NCBI GenBank assembly: GCA_028702675.1
Contig: JAQVOJ010000002.1
Coordinates: forward strand, 1 to 34,192
From: Bacteroidales bacterium
GTDB taxonomy: Bacteria > Bacteroidota > Bacteroidia > Bacteroidales > ML635J-15
Direction of reading: 5' to 3'
Length of the DNA: 34,192 nt
In this document: positions 18,638 through 27,035 of the stretch, piece by piece
Position numbering within the stretch: the first letter of the stretch is position 1
How the letters are laid out: every line of letters starts with the position of its first letter
The notes under the pieces: generated by a model
What the model was told of the DNA's origin: nothing
Database searches by the model: none
What the model saw: the letters and a program-made list of their open reading frames with translations, nothing else
Program-made: the position numbers and the translations under genes

Positions 18638-20083
18638 ATGAGTATTAAATTGAAATATTTGATATTTATAGTTCTAATGTCGGTGTTGCTAATACCTGTA
18701 TTCCAGCAATACACGGGCTTCATTCCTGTAAAAATTAGCCCCTTAAACGGTTTTACCGATAGCATCCCAAAACCATTATTCAATATAGATAGATGGTTTG
18801 CAGGACAATATCAAGATAGCTTAACAGACTGGCTAAATCAATCGCAGGTGTTCAGACCAAGTTTGGTAAGGCTTAATAATCAAATGCAGTATTCACTTTA
18901 CAATAAAACAAATGCAGCAGGTGTGGTATTAGGAAAGAATCGTCAGTGTTTTCAATCTGATTATATTTATAATTACACGGGAGAATTTTTTATTGGGCGA
19001 GAGCTAATTGATATGCGAATGCAAAGAATTAAGTTTTTACAAGATACTTTGCAAAAAAGAGGTGTTCAGCTTCTTGTGGTAATGGCTCCGGGTAAAGCCG
19101 GATATATGCCCGAAAATATTCCCGACAGTATGATGTACACAGAGAAGACGTGCCCTGAGAATAATCATGATTACATGGTAAAAAAACTTAATGAATTAAA
19201 TATTAACCATATCGATTTGCATACCTACTTTATCGAAATGAAAGATACTGCAAGTTGGCCACTTTTCCCAACCTATGGGGTTCACTGGAGCGATTATGGT
19301 TCTTATCTGGCTTTAGACACTTTTTTAACTGCTGCACGCAATCTTACACACAAACATATCCCCGAACTTAAACCTTCACATATCGAGTTGTCTAATATCC
19401 CAAGAGGTCAAGATTATGACATTGGAGAATTAATGAATTTGATATTCAGATTGCCCGAAAAAGAATTAGCTTATCCAAAATTTGCATTTGATGATACTGC
19501 AAAAAATCCTGAAGTAGATATTCTATTTGTTGGAGATAGTTATGTTTTTCATTGGCTAAAAAATCCTATCCCCGAATATCTTTACAAACATTACAATTTC
19601 TGGTATTATAATGTAATGGTATATCCTCAGTTTTATATTAAAAACTTATATAATTTCAATTTGGATATACCTGCTGAAGTTCTTAAAAGAGATATTATTG
19701 TGCTTGAATGTACAGAACATTTTCTTCATGCTTTCTTCTGGAATTTTGAAGAAATAATGTATAAATATCTTAATCCCGCTTATCATTCAGAACCACTTGT
19801 TTACCATCTTACTGATATTACCAAAGATAGGGAACAGTTTTTGGCTGTTTATGCATACGCCAGAGCTAATAATATCTCATTAAAAGATGCTTTATGGCAA
19901 GAAGCTGCAGACCGTGCTGAAAATGATGCACCTCTTGGTAGTTTTGAGTTTTATATAAATGCTATTAAAACGAATAAAGAATGGTTGCAAAAGGTACAAC
20001 AGCAAGCAATTGAACAAGGTGTAGAACTCGAAGAGATGATACGCCGAAATGCGCAATGGATGGTTGATAATGACGAGTATTAG
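18638..20083 (+). CDS. AlgX/AlgJ-like SGNH-fold acetyltransferase/hydrolase partner of the MBOAT protein
   Basis: Immediately downstream of the AlgI-like gene; FPTYGVHWSDYGSYLA and ILFVGDSYVFHWL catalytic-type motifs. Confidence 0.82.
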   Translation: MSIKLKYLIFIVLMSVLLIPVFQQYTGFIPVKISPLNGFTDSIPKPLFNIDRWFAGQYQDSLTDWLNQSQVFRPSLVRLNNQMQYSLYNKTNAAGVVLGKNRQCFQSDYIYNYTGEFFIGRELIDMRMQRIKFLQDTLQKRGVQLLVVMAPGKAGYMPENIPDSMMYTEKTCPENNHDYMVKKLNELNINHIDLHTYFIEMKDTASWPLFPTYGVHWSDYGSYLALDTFLTAARNLTHKHIPELKPSHIELSNIPRGQDYDIGELMNLIFRLPEKELAYPKFAFDDTAKNPEVDILFVGDSYVFHWLKNPIPEYLYKHYNFWYYNVMVYPQFYIKNLYNFNLDIPAEVLKRDIIVLECTEHFLHAFFWNFEEIMYKYLNPAYHSEPLVYHLTDITKDREQFLAVYAYARANNISLKDALWQEAADRAENDAPLGSFEFYINAIKTNKEWLQKVQQQAIEQGVELEEMIRRNAQWMVDNDEY

Positions 20084-20118
20084 TTAGTAGTCAGACCCTG
20101 ACTATGACCAATACTTGG

Positions 20119-21648
20119 CTAAAGTTTTTTCAATAAGTTCCGAATATCAGCTTTTTCTCGAACAATTTTACTTACTTTTTCTATAGGAATACGCTCTTGT
20201 TCCATGCTATCGCGATAACGAATAGTTACGGTTTTGTCTTCGATAGTTTGGTGGTCAACTGTAATGCAAAATGGAGTTCCAATTGCATCTTGGCGGCGAT
20301 AACGGCGACCGATACTGTCTTTTTCATCATATTGACAAGTAAGATCAAATTTTAATTCATTAATAATTTCTCTGGCAATTTCGGGTAAGCCGTCTTTTTT
20401 TACAAGTGGCATAATTGCTGCTTTAATAGGAGCAATTGGAGCAGGGATTTTTAAAACTACACGTTCTTCGTTGCCTACTGTTTCTTCGCAATATGCAGCT
20501 GTAAGAATCATAAGAAAAGTTCTGTCTAAACCTATTGATGTTTCTACAACGTATGGTACATAACTTTCGCCAGCTTCCAGATCGAAAAACTGAAGTTTTT
20601 TACCTGAAAATTCCTGATGCTGTTTTAAATCAAAGTCTGTGCGACTATGTATCCCCTCAAGTTCTTTAAAACCAAATGGAAATTCAAATTCAATATCGTA
20701 TGCTGCATTGGCATAATGTGCAAGTTTATCGTGCTTATGCCAGCGGAATTTATTTGCATCGAAACCAAACGAATTATGCCAGTTCATGCGGCGTTCGCGC
20801 CACAACTCAAACCATTCTTTTTCTGTACCAGGTTTTACAAAATATTGCATTTCCATTTGTTCAAATTCACGCATACGAAAAATAAATTGTCTGGCAACTA
20901 TCTCGTTACGAAAAGCCTTACCGGTTTGGGCAATCCCAAACGGAAGTTTCATCCTTCCGGTTTTTTGAACATTAAGATAATTTACAAAAATACCTTGGGC
21001 AGTTTCAGGTCGTAAGTAAATCGTATTACTACCTTCCGCTAAAGAACCAAGTTTCGTGTCAAACATTAAATTAAATTGCCTTACGTCAGTCCAGTTACGC
21101 GAACCTGATATCGGACAAACAATCCCCTCCTCTTCTATCAATATTTTTAAATCATCAAGCTTGTTATTATCAAGATAATCAACCATTTTTTCGGTAACAT
21201 CTTTGATTTTTTCAGAGTATTTTAAAACTCGTGGGTTAGTTTCGCAAAACTGTTTCTCGTCAAAGGCATCACCAAAACGTTTTCGTGCTTTTTCAACTTC
21301 TTTGTTTATTTTTTGTTGCATCTTTTCGATATGCTCTTCAATAAGAACATCGGCACGATAGCGTTTCTTACTGTCTTTGTTATCAATTAATGGATCATTA
21401 AAAGCATCAACATGACCAGAAGCTTTCCAAACCATAGGGTGCATAAAAATAGCCGAATCAATTCCTACAACCTCTTCATTCAGCTGAGTCATTGCTTTCC
21501 ACCAATAATCTCTAATATTGTTTTTTAAGGCAGCACCATATTGCCCGTAATCGTAAACTGCACTAAGCCCATCGTATATTTCACTACTTTGAAAAATAAA
21601 ACCGTATTCTTTGCTGTGGCTGATTAATTTCTTGAATAAGTCTTCCAT
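20119..21648 (-). CDS. glyS: Glycine--tRNA ligase (alpha2, class II)
   Basis: CPISGSRNWTDVRQFNLMF, LRPETAQGIFVNYLN, FRNEIVARQFIFRMREFEQMEMQYFV, anticodon-binding domain at C-terminus; refined start at MEDLFKKL. Confidence 0.97.
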   Translation of the reverse strand: MEDLFKKLISHSKEYGFIFQSSEIYDGLSAVYDYGQYGAALKNNIRDYWWKAMTQLNEEVVGIDSAIFMHPMVWKASGHVDAFNDPLIDNKDSKKRYRADVLIEEHIEKMQQKINKEVEKARKRFGDAFDEKQFCETNPRVLKYSEKIKDVTEKMVDYLDNNKLDDLKILIEEEGIVCPISGSRNWTDVRQFNLMFDTKLGSLAEGSNTIYLRPETAQGIFVNYLNVQKTGRMKLPFGIAQTGKAFRNEIVARQFIFRMREFEQMEMQYFVKPGTEKEWFELWRERRMNWHNSFGFDANKFRWHKHDKLAHYANAAYDIEFEFPFGFKELEGIHSRTDFDLKQHQEFSGKKLQFFDLEAGESYVPYVVETSIGLDRTFLMILTAAYCEETVGNEERVVLKIPAPIAPIKAAIMPLVKKDGLPEIAREIINELKFDLTCQYDEKDSIGRRYRRQDAIGTPFCITVDHQTIEDKTVTIRYRDSMEQERIPIEKVSKIVREKADIRNLLKKL

Positions 21649-21673
21649 AATTGCTTTTAATAATTTCAAAACA

Positions 21674-21681
21674 CAAAAATA
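21674..21681 (-). promoter_or_regulatory. Putative -7 box (TATTTTTG on minus strand) for the glycyl-tRNA synthetase gene
   Basis: TAnnTTTG match upstream of refined start. Confidence 0.4.
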
Positions 21682-21826
21682 TAATTAAATACTTATTTGA
21701 TTGCTCTATACTTAAAAAGTTTCAATTGCTTTATTAACCGGCATTACTTATCGAACTTAATTTATATAGAGATCATACTTTTTGAGCAACAGATAAAAAA
21801 CATCTCTTATAACATAAAAATATTAT

Positions 21827-21834
21827 TATTTTTG
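21827..21834 (+). promoter_or_regulatory. Putative -7 box (TATTTTTG) for the MgtC-like gene
   Basis: TAnnTTTG match 31 nt upstream of ATG 21866. Confidence 0.4.
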
Positions 21835-21865
21835 AATAAGTTTAAAACTTAAATTATCATTAACT

Positions 21866-22315
21866 ATGCATGAAATAAATGAATTCATTTCACCTCTTAA
21901 CTTAGCAAGTATAGGAACTGTTTTTCTATGTGGTACAATTATAGGATTAGAGCGGCAACTAAGAGGTAAACCTGCAGGTATCAGAACGAGTATTTTAGTA
22001 TGTTTGGCTTCTTATTTGTTTATTGTTATTGCTGATTCTTATGTGGGCGACAATAGCCCGTCTCGTGTTCTCGGACAAATTGTTTCCGGTGTGGGTTTTT
22101 TAGGTGCAGGTATAATTTTAACTAAAGGCGGTTTAGTACACGGAGTTACTTCTGCAGCTATTATTTGGGTGTTGGCTGGTCTTGGTGCTCTTATTGGTAC
22201 CGGGAATAATATTGCTGCTATAATAATTGCTGTTTTGGTTTTAATTACTTTAGTGGGAGTGTCTGCATTAGAAAGAGTTTTTAAAAAACTTACTAATGGT
22301 ACTCACAACCAATAA
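21866..22315 (+). CDS. MgtC/SapB family membrane protein
   Basis: GTIIGLERQLRGKPAGIRTSILVCLAS...GQIVSGVGFLGAGIIL signature. Confidence 0.93.
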   Translation: MHEINEFISPLNLASIGTVFLCGTIIGLERQLRGKPAGIRTSILVCLASYLFIVIADSYVGDNSPSRVLGQIVSGVGFLGAGIILTKGGLVHGVTSAAIIWVLAGLGALIGTGNNIAAIIIAVLVLITLVGVSALERVFKKLTNGTHNQ

Positions 22316-22427
22316 GGCATTTCTACATTGTATAATTATTAAATTATGTCAAGTTATAAGTATTATATTTGACACATTTTGCAAGGATTTGCTATTAGAT
22401 TGATTTAATGTTAAATACCCATGTTTT

Positions 22428-23912
22428 ATGGAGAACTATTTCAATAAATTCAGAGATAATATTATCGGAATAAACCAGACTTTTATAAACCCTTTTAAGG
22501 AAGAGAAAAAAATAATTTACGCAGATTGGGCAGCAAGTGGAAGAAGCTATAAGCCTTTGGAAGAACGATTGTGTAATGACTTTCTGCCTTTTGTGGCAAA
22601 TACCCATACCGAAACAAATACCACAGGGTTGGCAATGACTTATGCTTATCATAAAGCAAGAGAGATTATAAAATCGCATGTAAATGCAGGTGAAAATGAA
22701 GTGCTTATCTCTGCGGGTTCCGGAATGACAGGTGTTGTGAATAAGTTTCAGCGAATTTTGGGGATGAAGATTCATGAGAAATTCAGAAATAGAATTAAAA
22801 TCCCTGAAGAAAAACGTCCTGTTGTATTTATTACACACATGGAACACCATAGTAATCAGACAAGTTGGTTAGAAACTATTGCTGATGTTGAAATAATTAT
22901 GCCTGACAAAGACGGTCTAGTTAATTATCAACATTTTGAAGAATTACTTGAAAAACATAAAAATCGTCAAACAAAGATAGCTGCTGTTTCGGCTGCATCA
23001 AATGTTACAGGGATAGAAAATAACTATTACAAATTAGCAAAAATGATTCATCGTGCAGGTGGATATTGTTTTGTTGATTTTGCATATTCTGCACCTTATG
23101 TAAAAATCGATATGCATCCTGCCGACCCCGAAGAATATTTAGATGCAATTTATTTTTCTCCTCATAAGTTTTTAGGAGGTCCCGGAAGTAGCGGAATTCT
23201 TTTGTTTAATCAGGAGCTCTACAGAAACACTATCCCTGATAATCCAGGGGGTGGTACTGTTGATTGGACAAATCCTTGGGGTGGGCATAAATATGTTGAT
23301 AGTATTGAAGCTCGTGAAGATGGAGGTACTCCTGGATTTATTCAAACCATAAGAGTAGCCCTTACCTTGCAGCTTAAAGAAGAAATGGGAGTTGAAAATA
23401 TTCTTCAAAGAGAAAAAGAACAGATAGATTTACTTTGGGCGGGTTTGTGCAAAGTTGATAACCTCCATATTCTTGCCGATAAACAGAAAGAAAGACTTGG
23501 AGTAATTTCATTTTATATTGATAAACTTCATTACAATGCAGGTGTAAAATTATTAAACGATAAATTTGGAATTCAGGTTCGTGGAGGCTGTTCGTGTGCA
23601 GGAACTTACGGGCATTATTTATTGAACCTAAAAAGAGAAGACTCCAAACATATTACTGAATTAATTAACCACTACGATTTTTCGGAGAAACCAGGGTGGA
23701 TTAGAATGTCGATTCATCCTACTATGACAAACGATGAAATTAGTATGATTACCGAAAGTATTTGTGAACTTGCAAAATACTATCCCCAATGGGCTAAGGA
23801 TTATGTGTTGGAACCGGTTAACAATACTATAAGGCATAAAGACCAAAAATCTGATAACAGGATAAAATTGAGAATGGAAGACCTTTTTGATAAGGATTTC
23901 TCGGAATTTTAA
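22428..23912 (+). CDS. Class V aminotransferase-fold PLP enzyme (cysteine desulfurase/selenocysteine lyase-like)
   Basis: YADWAASGRSYKPLEE, FVDFAYSAPYVKIDMHP, DAIYFSPHKFLGGPGSSGILL (PLP Lys), VRGGCSCAGTYGHYLL. Confidence 0.88.
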   Translation: MENYFNKFRDNIIGINQTFINPFKEEKKIIYADWAASGRSYKPLEERLCNDFLPFVANTHTETNTTGLAMTYAYHKAREIIKSHVNAGENEVLISAGSGMTGVVNKFQRILGMKIHEKFRNRIKIPEEKRPVVFITHMEHHSNQTSWLETIADVEIIMPDKDGLVNYQHFEELLEKHKNRQTKIAAVSAASNVTGIENNYYKLAKMIHRAGGYCFVDFAYSAPYVKIDMHPADPEEYLDAIYFSPHKFLGGPGSSGILLFNQELYRNTIPDNPGGGTVDWTNPWGGHKYVDSIEAREDGGTPGFIQTIRVALTLQLKEEMGVENILQREKEQIDLLWAGLCKVDNLHILADKQKERLGVISFYIDKLHYNAGVKLLNDKFGIQVRGGCSCAGTYGHYLLNLKREDSKHITELINHYDFSEKPGWIRMSIHPTMTNDEISMITESICELAKYYPQWAKDYVLEPVNNTIRHKDQKSDNRIKLRMEDLFDKDFSEF

Positions 23913-23959
23913 GTTATATTGGCTAATCTTTAAAATAAATTTGATTAAAAGATTGAATT

Positions 23960-25840
23960 ATGCTGAAATCAGAATTGAAAACCTTAATGATTGACACTTC
24001 AAGCGGTTTTTATAAGCTTTTACACTACAATATAGGTAAATTTTGGGGTCCGGTAGATTTGGGGTTACATCTTGCTCATAAAAACAATAGTTTAAATATT
24101 GGAACTGGTTTACTTTCAGGGTCAATTTTCCCGGGTTCAAACAGAATGGTTTTTACCGGAATAAGTCCCTCGTGGCATGGATTCTATATTTCGAGTATGG
24201 GAGGTGCCGGACTAGTTTTCGATAATCTTGGCATAAATCTTCTATCGCTTGTAGGCAAAGCTACTACTCCTTCAATATTGTATCTTAATCGTATTCATGG
24301 TGAAGAAATTCAGGTTGATATTAAACCCGTAAATATTCATGAAGTGTGGGAGAAAGGTAGAGGTGGAGTTTATTCTATGATGCAACATGCTTACGATGAA
24401 TATGGTGATCGCTACGAAGAAGAACCACGAATATTGGCAGTGGGGCAAGCTTCGCTATTTTCAGATATAGGTGCAATTTGTTCGGCTCCAGTGAAAAAGG
24501 GAGTCATCAGCTTTGTAGATACTTGGGCAGGACGAGGAGGACTGGGAACAAAACTATTAATGGAGCACGGTATTGCCGCGGTAATTTATGGCGGTACATT
24601 TGTTGACGAAGATTTTCGCGACCGTAAAGTTGCCGACAAATGGTTCGAAGACAGATATAAGAAAAAGCTTATGGCCAAAGACCTTGAAGCTACCACAAAA
24701 TACCGCTTCGATCCAAATTTTAATACAGGTGGTACATTTGGTGTAAATTATGCCAATCTTGGAACTTATATTACAGCATTTAACTATAGGACTATATACT
24801 GGAGCGACGAAAAACGCCAACAACTGCATACAGATTTTATCCTGAATCATTACCTTAAACAATTCAACGAAGAAACCATACTCCCAAAACAACAGAAAAA
24901 TTGTGGAGAACCTTGTGTAGCTGTATGTAAAAAAATGCGTGATGAGTTTAAAAAAGATTATGAGCCATATCAAACCTTAGGTCCATTATGTGGAATATTT
25001 GACCAAAGAGCTGCCGAAAAACTTAACGGCAAAGCAGATAGTATGGGATTTGACGCAATCTCCATTGGTGGTGTATTGGCGTGGCTTATGGAATGTATGC
25101 ACGAAGATTTAATTAAACCCGAAGAAATTGGAATTAACAAGAAACCGATTTTTGAACCCGAAAATTTCGATATAGTAAAAGATTCTATGCACAATGCAAA
25201 TATTGGGGTCGCCTTACTCGAAGAAATTGCAAAAGAAGATTCAAAAATTAATTTGAAGCTTGGAGCACGTAAATACGCAAGGGCTTTTGCTAAATGCAAA
25301 ACCAAGAAAATAATGGATTTGTTCATCTATACAGCTTTTGCCAGACAAGGATGGATGGTGCCAAATCAATATTGGACACCGGGTGTGCTTTCGCCAATGG
25401 GGATAATGGGGAAATATTATAACGATTACGGCAGAAAATTTATTCCACCTCGTGAACTTGGGCAAATCAATGCAGAAAGAATGAAAAAGGAGCTTATCCT
25501 TGATAATTTAGGGATTTGCAGATTCCACCGTGCATGGGCAGAAGACATTATGCCGGATATTGTACAGGAACTATTCGGCGACAAAAAATCATTTCTGCAA
25601 TCTATTGATTTGGCAGCAAGCAGAATTAATAGCCGCAACTCCTCAGTTTTCTGGGAAACCGAAAGAAATATTGATTATGTCTTCGAATTCTTAAAGAAAA
25701 AACAAAACGAAGGCGAAACAGACCCCGAATTATTGGAATGGATTAAACGCTTCGAAAAAGATAAACACTCAGCTGCTTACGATTATTGGTACGACATACA
25801 TAAAGGCATACATGAGTGTCTTAGAGATTTTCCGGTTTAA
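23960..25840 (+). CDS. Aldehyde:ferredoxin oxidoreductase family protein (tungstopterin/Fe-S)
   Basis: AOR N-terminal domain (GPVDLGLHLAHKNNSLNIGTGLLSGS, GRGGLGTKLLMEHGIAAVIYGG) and cluster motif CGEPCVAVC with a later Cys in NLGICRFHRAW. Confidence 0.88.
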   Translation: MLKSELKTLMIDTSSGFYKLLHYNIGKFWGPVDLGLHLAHKNNSLNIGTGLLSGSIFPGSNRMVFTGISPSWHGFYISSMGGAGLVFDNLGINLLSLVGKATTPSILYLNRIHGEEIQVDIKPVNIHEVWEKGRGGVYSMMQHAYDEYGDRYEEEPRILAVGQASLFSDIGAICSAPVKKGVISFVDTWAGRGGLGTKLLMEHGIAAVIYGGTFVDEDFRDRKVADKWFEDRYKKKLMAKDLEATTKYRFDPNFNTGGTFGVNYANLGTYITAFNYRTIYWSDEKRQQLHTDFILNHYLKQFNEETILPKQQKNCGEPCVAVCKKMRDEFKKDYEPYQTLGPLCGIFDQRAAEKLNGKADSMGFDAISIGGVLAWLMECMHEDLIKPEEIGINKKPIFEPENFDIVKDSMHNANIGVALLEEIAKEDSKINLKLGARKYARAFAKCKTKKIMDLFIYTAFARQGWMVPNQYWTPGVLSPMGIMGKYYNDYGRKFIPPRELGQINAERMKKELILDNLGICRFHRAWAEDIMPDIVQELFGDKKSFLQSIDLAASRINSRNSSVFWETERNIDYVFEFLKKKQNEGETDPELLEWIKRFEKDKHSAAYDYWYDIHKGIHECLRDFPV

Positions 25841-26646
25841 GGTTTAATAAATTTGACCTCTTTACTAAAATCATCTGAACTTACCGATAAAATGAAAGAA
25901 CCGGGGGCAATTCCTCTCACCGAAATTTGATGCCATACCTTATTTGTGGTATAATCGAATTGATGTGTCCTAAACATTTTCTTTCCGCTAATATCGTAAA
26001 CATCAATATTGTAATCTTGACTAAAACTGGCAGGAAATTTTATTTCAATAGTCAAAATATCATATTTTATTGCCAATGTAATATCTGTTTCTTCAGATTT
26101 TTCAATATTTGTTTGAACGAAAGGTAAAACAGGATTGTTCAATGGAAACCATTTAGAATAATACCACTCGTAATACATTATTGAGTCATTAGAAATTACA
26201 TAAACACGAGTATCGCCATCAATATCGGTAAACACCTGCAAAGATTTAAGTGCAGGCTTATTATCTGTTCTATTTAAACCTTCGGTTGATAAGGGATACC
26301 ACTCCTGATAATATGGAATATAATAAAAAACAGCAGTATCGCTTATTACGTATAATTTGCTATCCAAGTCTTCGTCTTCAAAAGCTTCGAGTTCATCAAT
26401 TTGTACAATTCCGCTATTTCTTACTAAACCGGCATTAGGATAGGGAGAATAATAATAGTAGTACCAATTGTACCAATATACTGCTGTGTCACCCAAAGCA
26501 TAAATATGTTTTTCGTAAGAGCAATCGGTACAGGGGTGAATTGCTAATTCTCTGATATTTTGAGCATTAACTGAATTACCTGCAATTATAACAATTATAA
26601 AAACATATAAATATTTTTTTAAAGTATTGAGGATAAGTTTTGTCAT
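25837..26646 (-). CDS. Secreted T9SS type A sorting-domain protein with Tyr/Trp-rich repeats
   Basis: Signal peptide, three ~50-aa repeats ((Y)VISDTAVFYYIPYYQEWYPL-type), C-terminal NIDVYDISGKKMFRT...GIAPGSFILSVSSDDFSKEVKFIKP. Confidence 0.85.
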   Translation of the reverse strand: MTKLILNTLKKYLYVFIIVIIAGNSVNAQNIRELAIHPCTDCSYEKHIYALGDTAVYWYNWYYYYYSPYPNAGLVRNSGIVQIDELEAFEDEDLDSKLYVISDTAVFYYIPYYQEWYPLSTEGLNRTDNKPALKSLQVFTDIDGDTRVYVISNDSIMYYEWYYSKWFPLNNPVLPFVQTNIEKSEETDITLAIKYDILTIEIKFPASFSQDYNIDVYDISGKKMFRTHQFDYTTNKVWHQISVRGIAPGSFILSVSSDDFSKEVKFIKP

Positions 26647-26780
26647 AAATTGTTCAGAGCTTTAAAACTTTTTAGCAAAAACCGTGCTGAAATTAACTTG
26701 CGATATTCAATGAGCTTATGGTTTTGATTGTAATTGCTGTTTAAACAAAGCTTTATATCTTTTTACATTTCATAATATTC

Positions 26781-26823
26781 GTTTACAAACGGATAGCCGT
26801 TATTAACGGTTAATAACGGATAA
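26781..26823. repeat. Copy 1 of 43-bp direct repeat GTTTACAAACGGATAGCCGTTATTAACGGTTAATAACGGATAA
   Basis: Identical to 26897-26939; contains a 10-bp stem CCGTTATTAA-CGG-TTAATAACGG. Confidence 0.97.
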
Positions 26824-26896
26824 TAATATTTTTACACCAATGAAAAAAACATGAAAAATAAACTATATCAATGCATTAGGTGGGTTTGCAATATCT

Positions 26897-26939
26897 GTTT
26901 ACAAACGGATAGCCGTTATTAACGGTTAATAACGGATAA
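26897..26939. repeat. Copy 2 of the 43-bp direct repeat, 116-bp period
   Basis: Exact string match to 26781-26823. Confidence 0.97.
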
Positions 26940-27023
26940 ATATTCATTCCTGATTCATTTTATGTTGTAACAGCTGATTTTAATAGGACAAAGACGAGTA
27001 TTTATAATAATGAGAGAAATGAT

Positions 27024-27031
27024 TAAATTTG
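27024..27031 (+). promoter_or_regulatory. Putative -7 box (TAAATTTG) of the methyltransferase gene
   Basis: TAnnTTTG exact match ending only 4 nt before ATG 27036. Confidence 0.4.
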
Positions 27032-27035
27032 CAAC

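Noticed and set aside
20088-20104. TAGTCAG-ACC-CTGACTA hairpin between convergent genes as terminator
   Set aside because: Only 7-bp stem with no T-tract on either side; too weak to call
20647-21015. ORFs opposite the glycyl-tRNA synthetase gene
   Set aside because: Shadow frames of a strongly conserved gene
22395-22850. Antisense 151-aa ORF opposite the aminotransferase
   Set aside because: Low-complexity, Cys/Phe-rich translation typical of antisense frames; the opposite strand encodes a clear enzyme
22428-23912. DndA-like cysteine desulfurase of a phosphorothioation system
   Set aside because: No dndB-E/ssp genes nearby; neighbour is AOR, so a generic class V enzyme is the safer call
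24557-25638. Several antisense ORFs (24557..24973, 24970..25326, 25241..25465, 25426..25638) opposite AOR
   Set aside because: Overlap a well-supported AOR coding sequence; no recognisable domains
26781-26939. The 43-bp repeat pair as a minimal CRISPR array
   Set aside because: Only two copies with a 73-bp intervening sequence, complex internal dyads and no cas genes in the window
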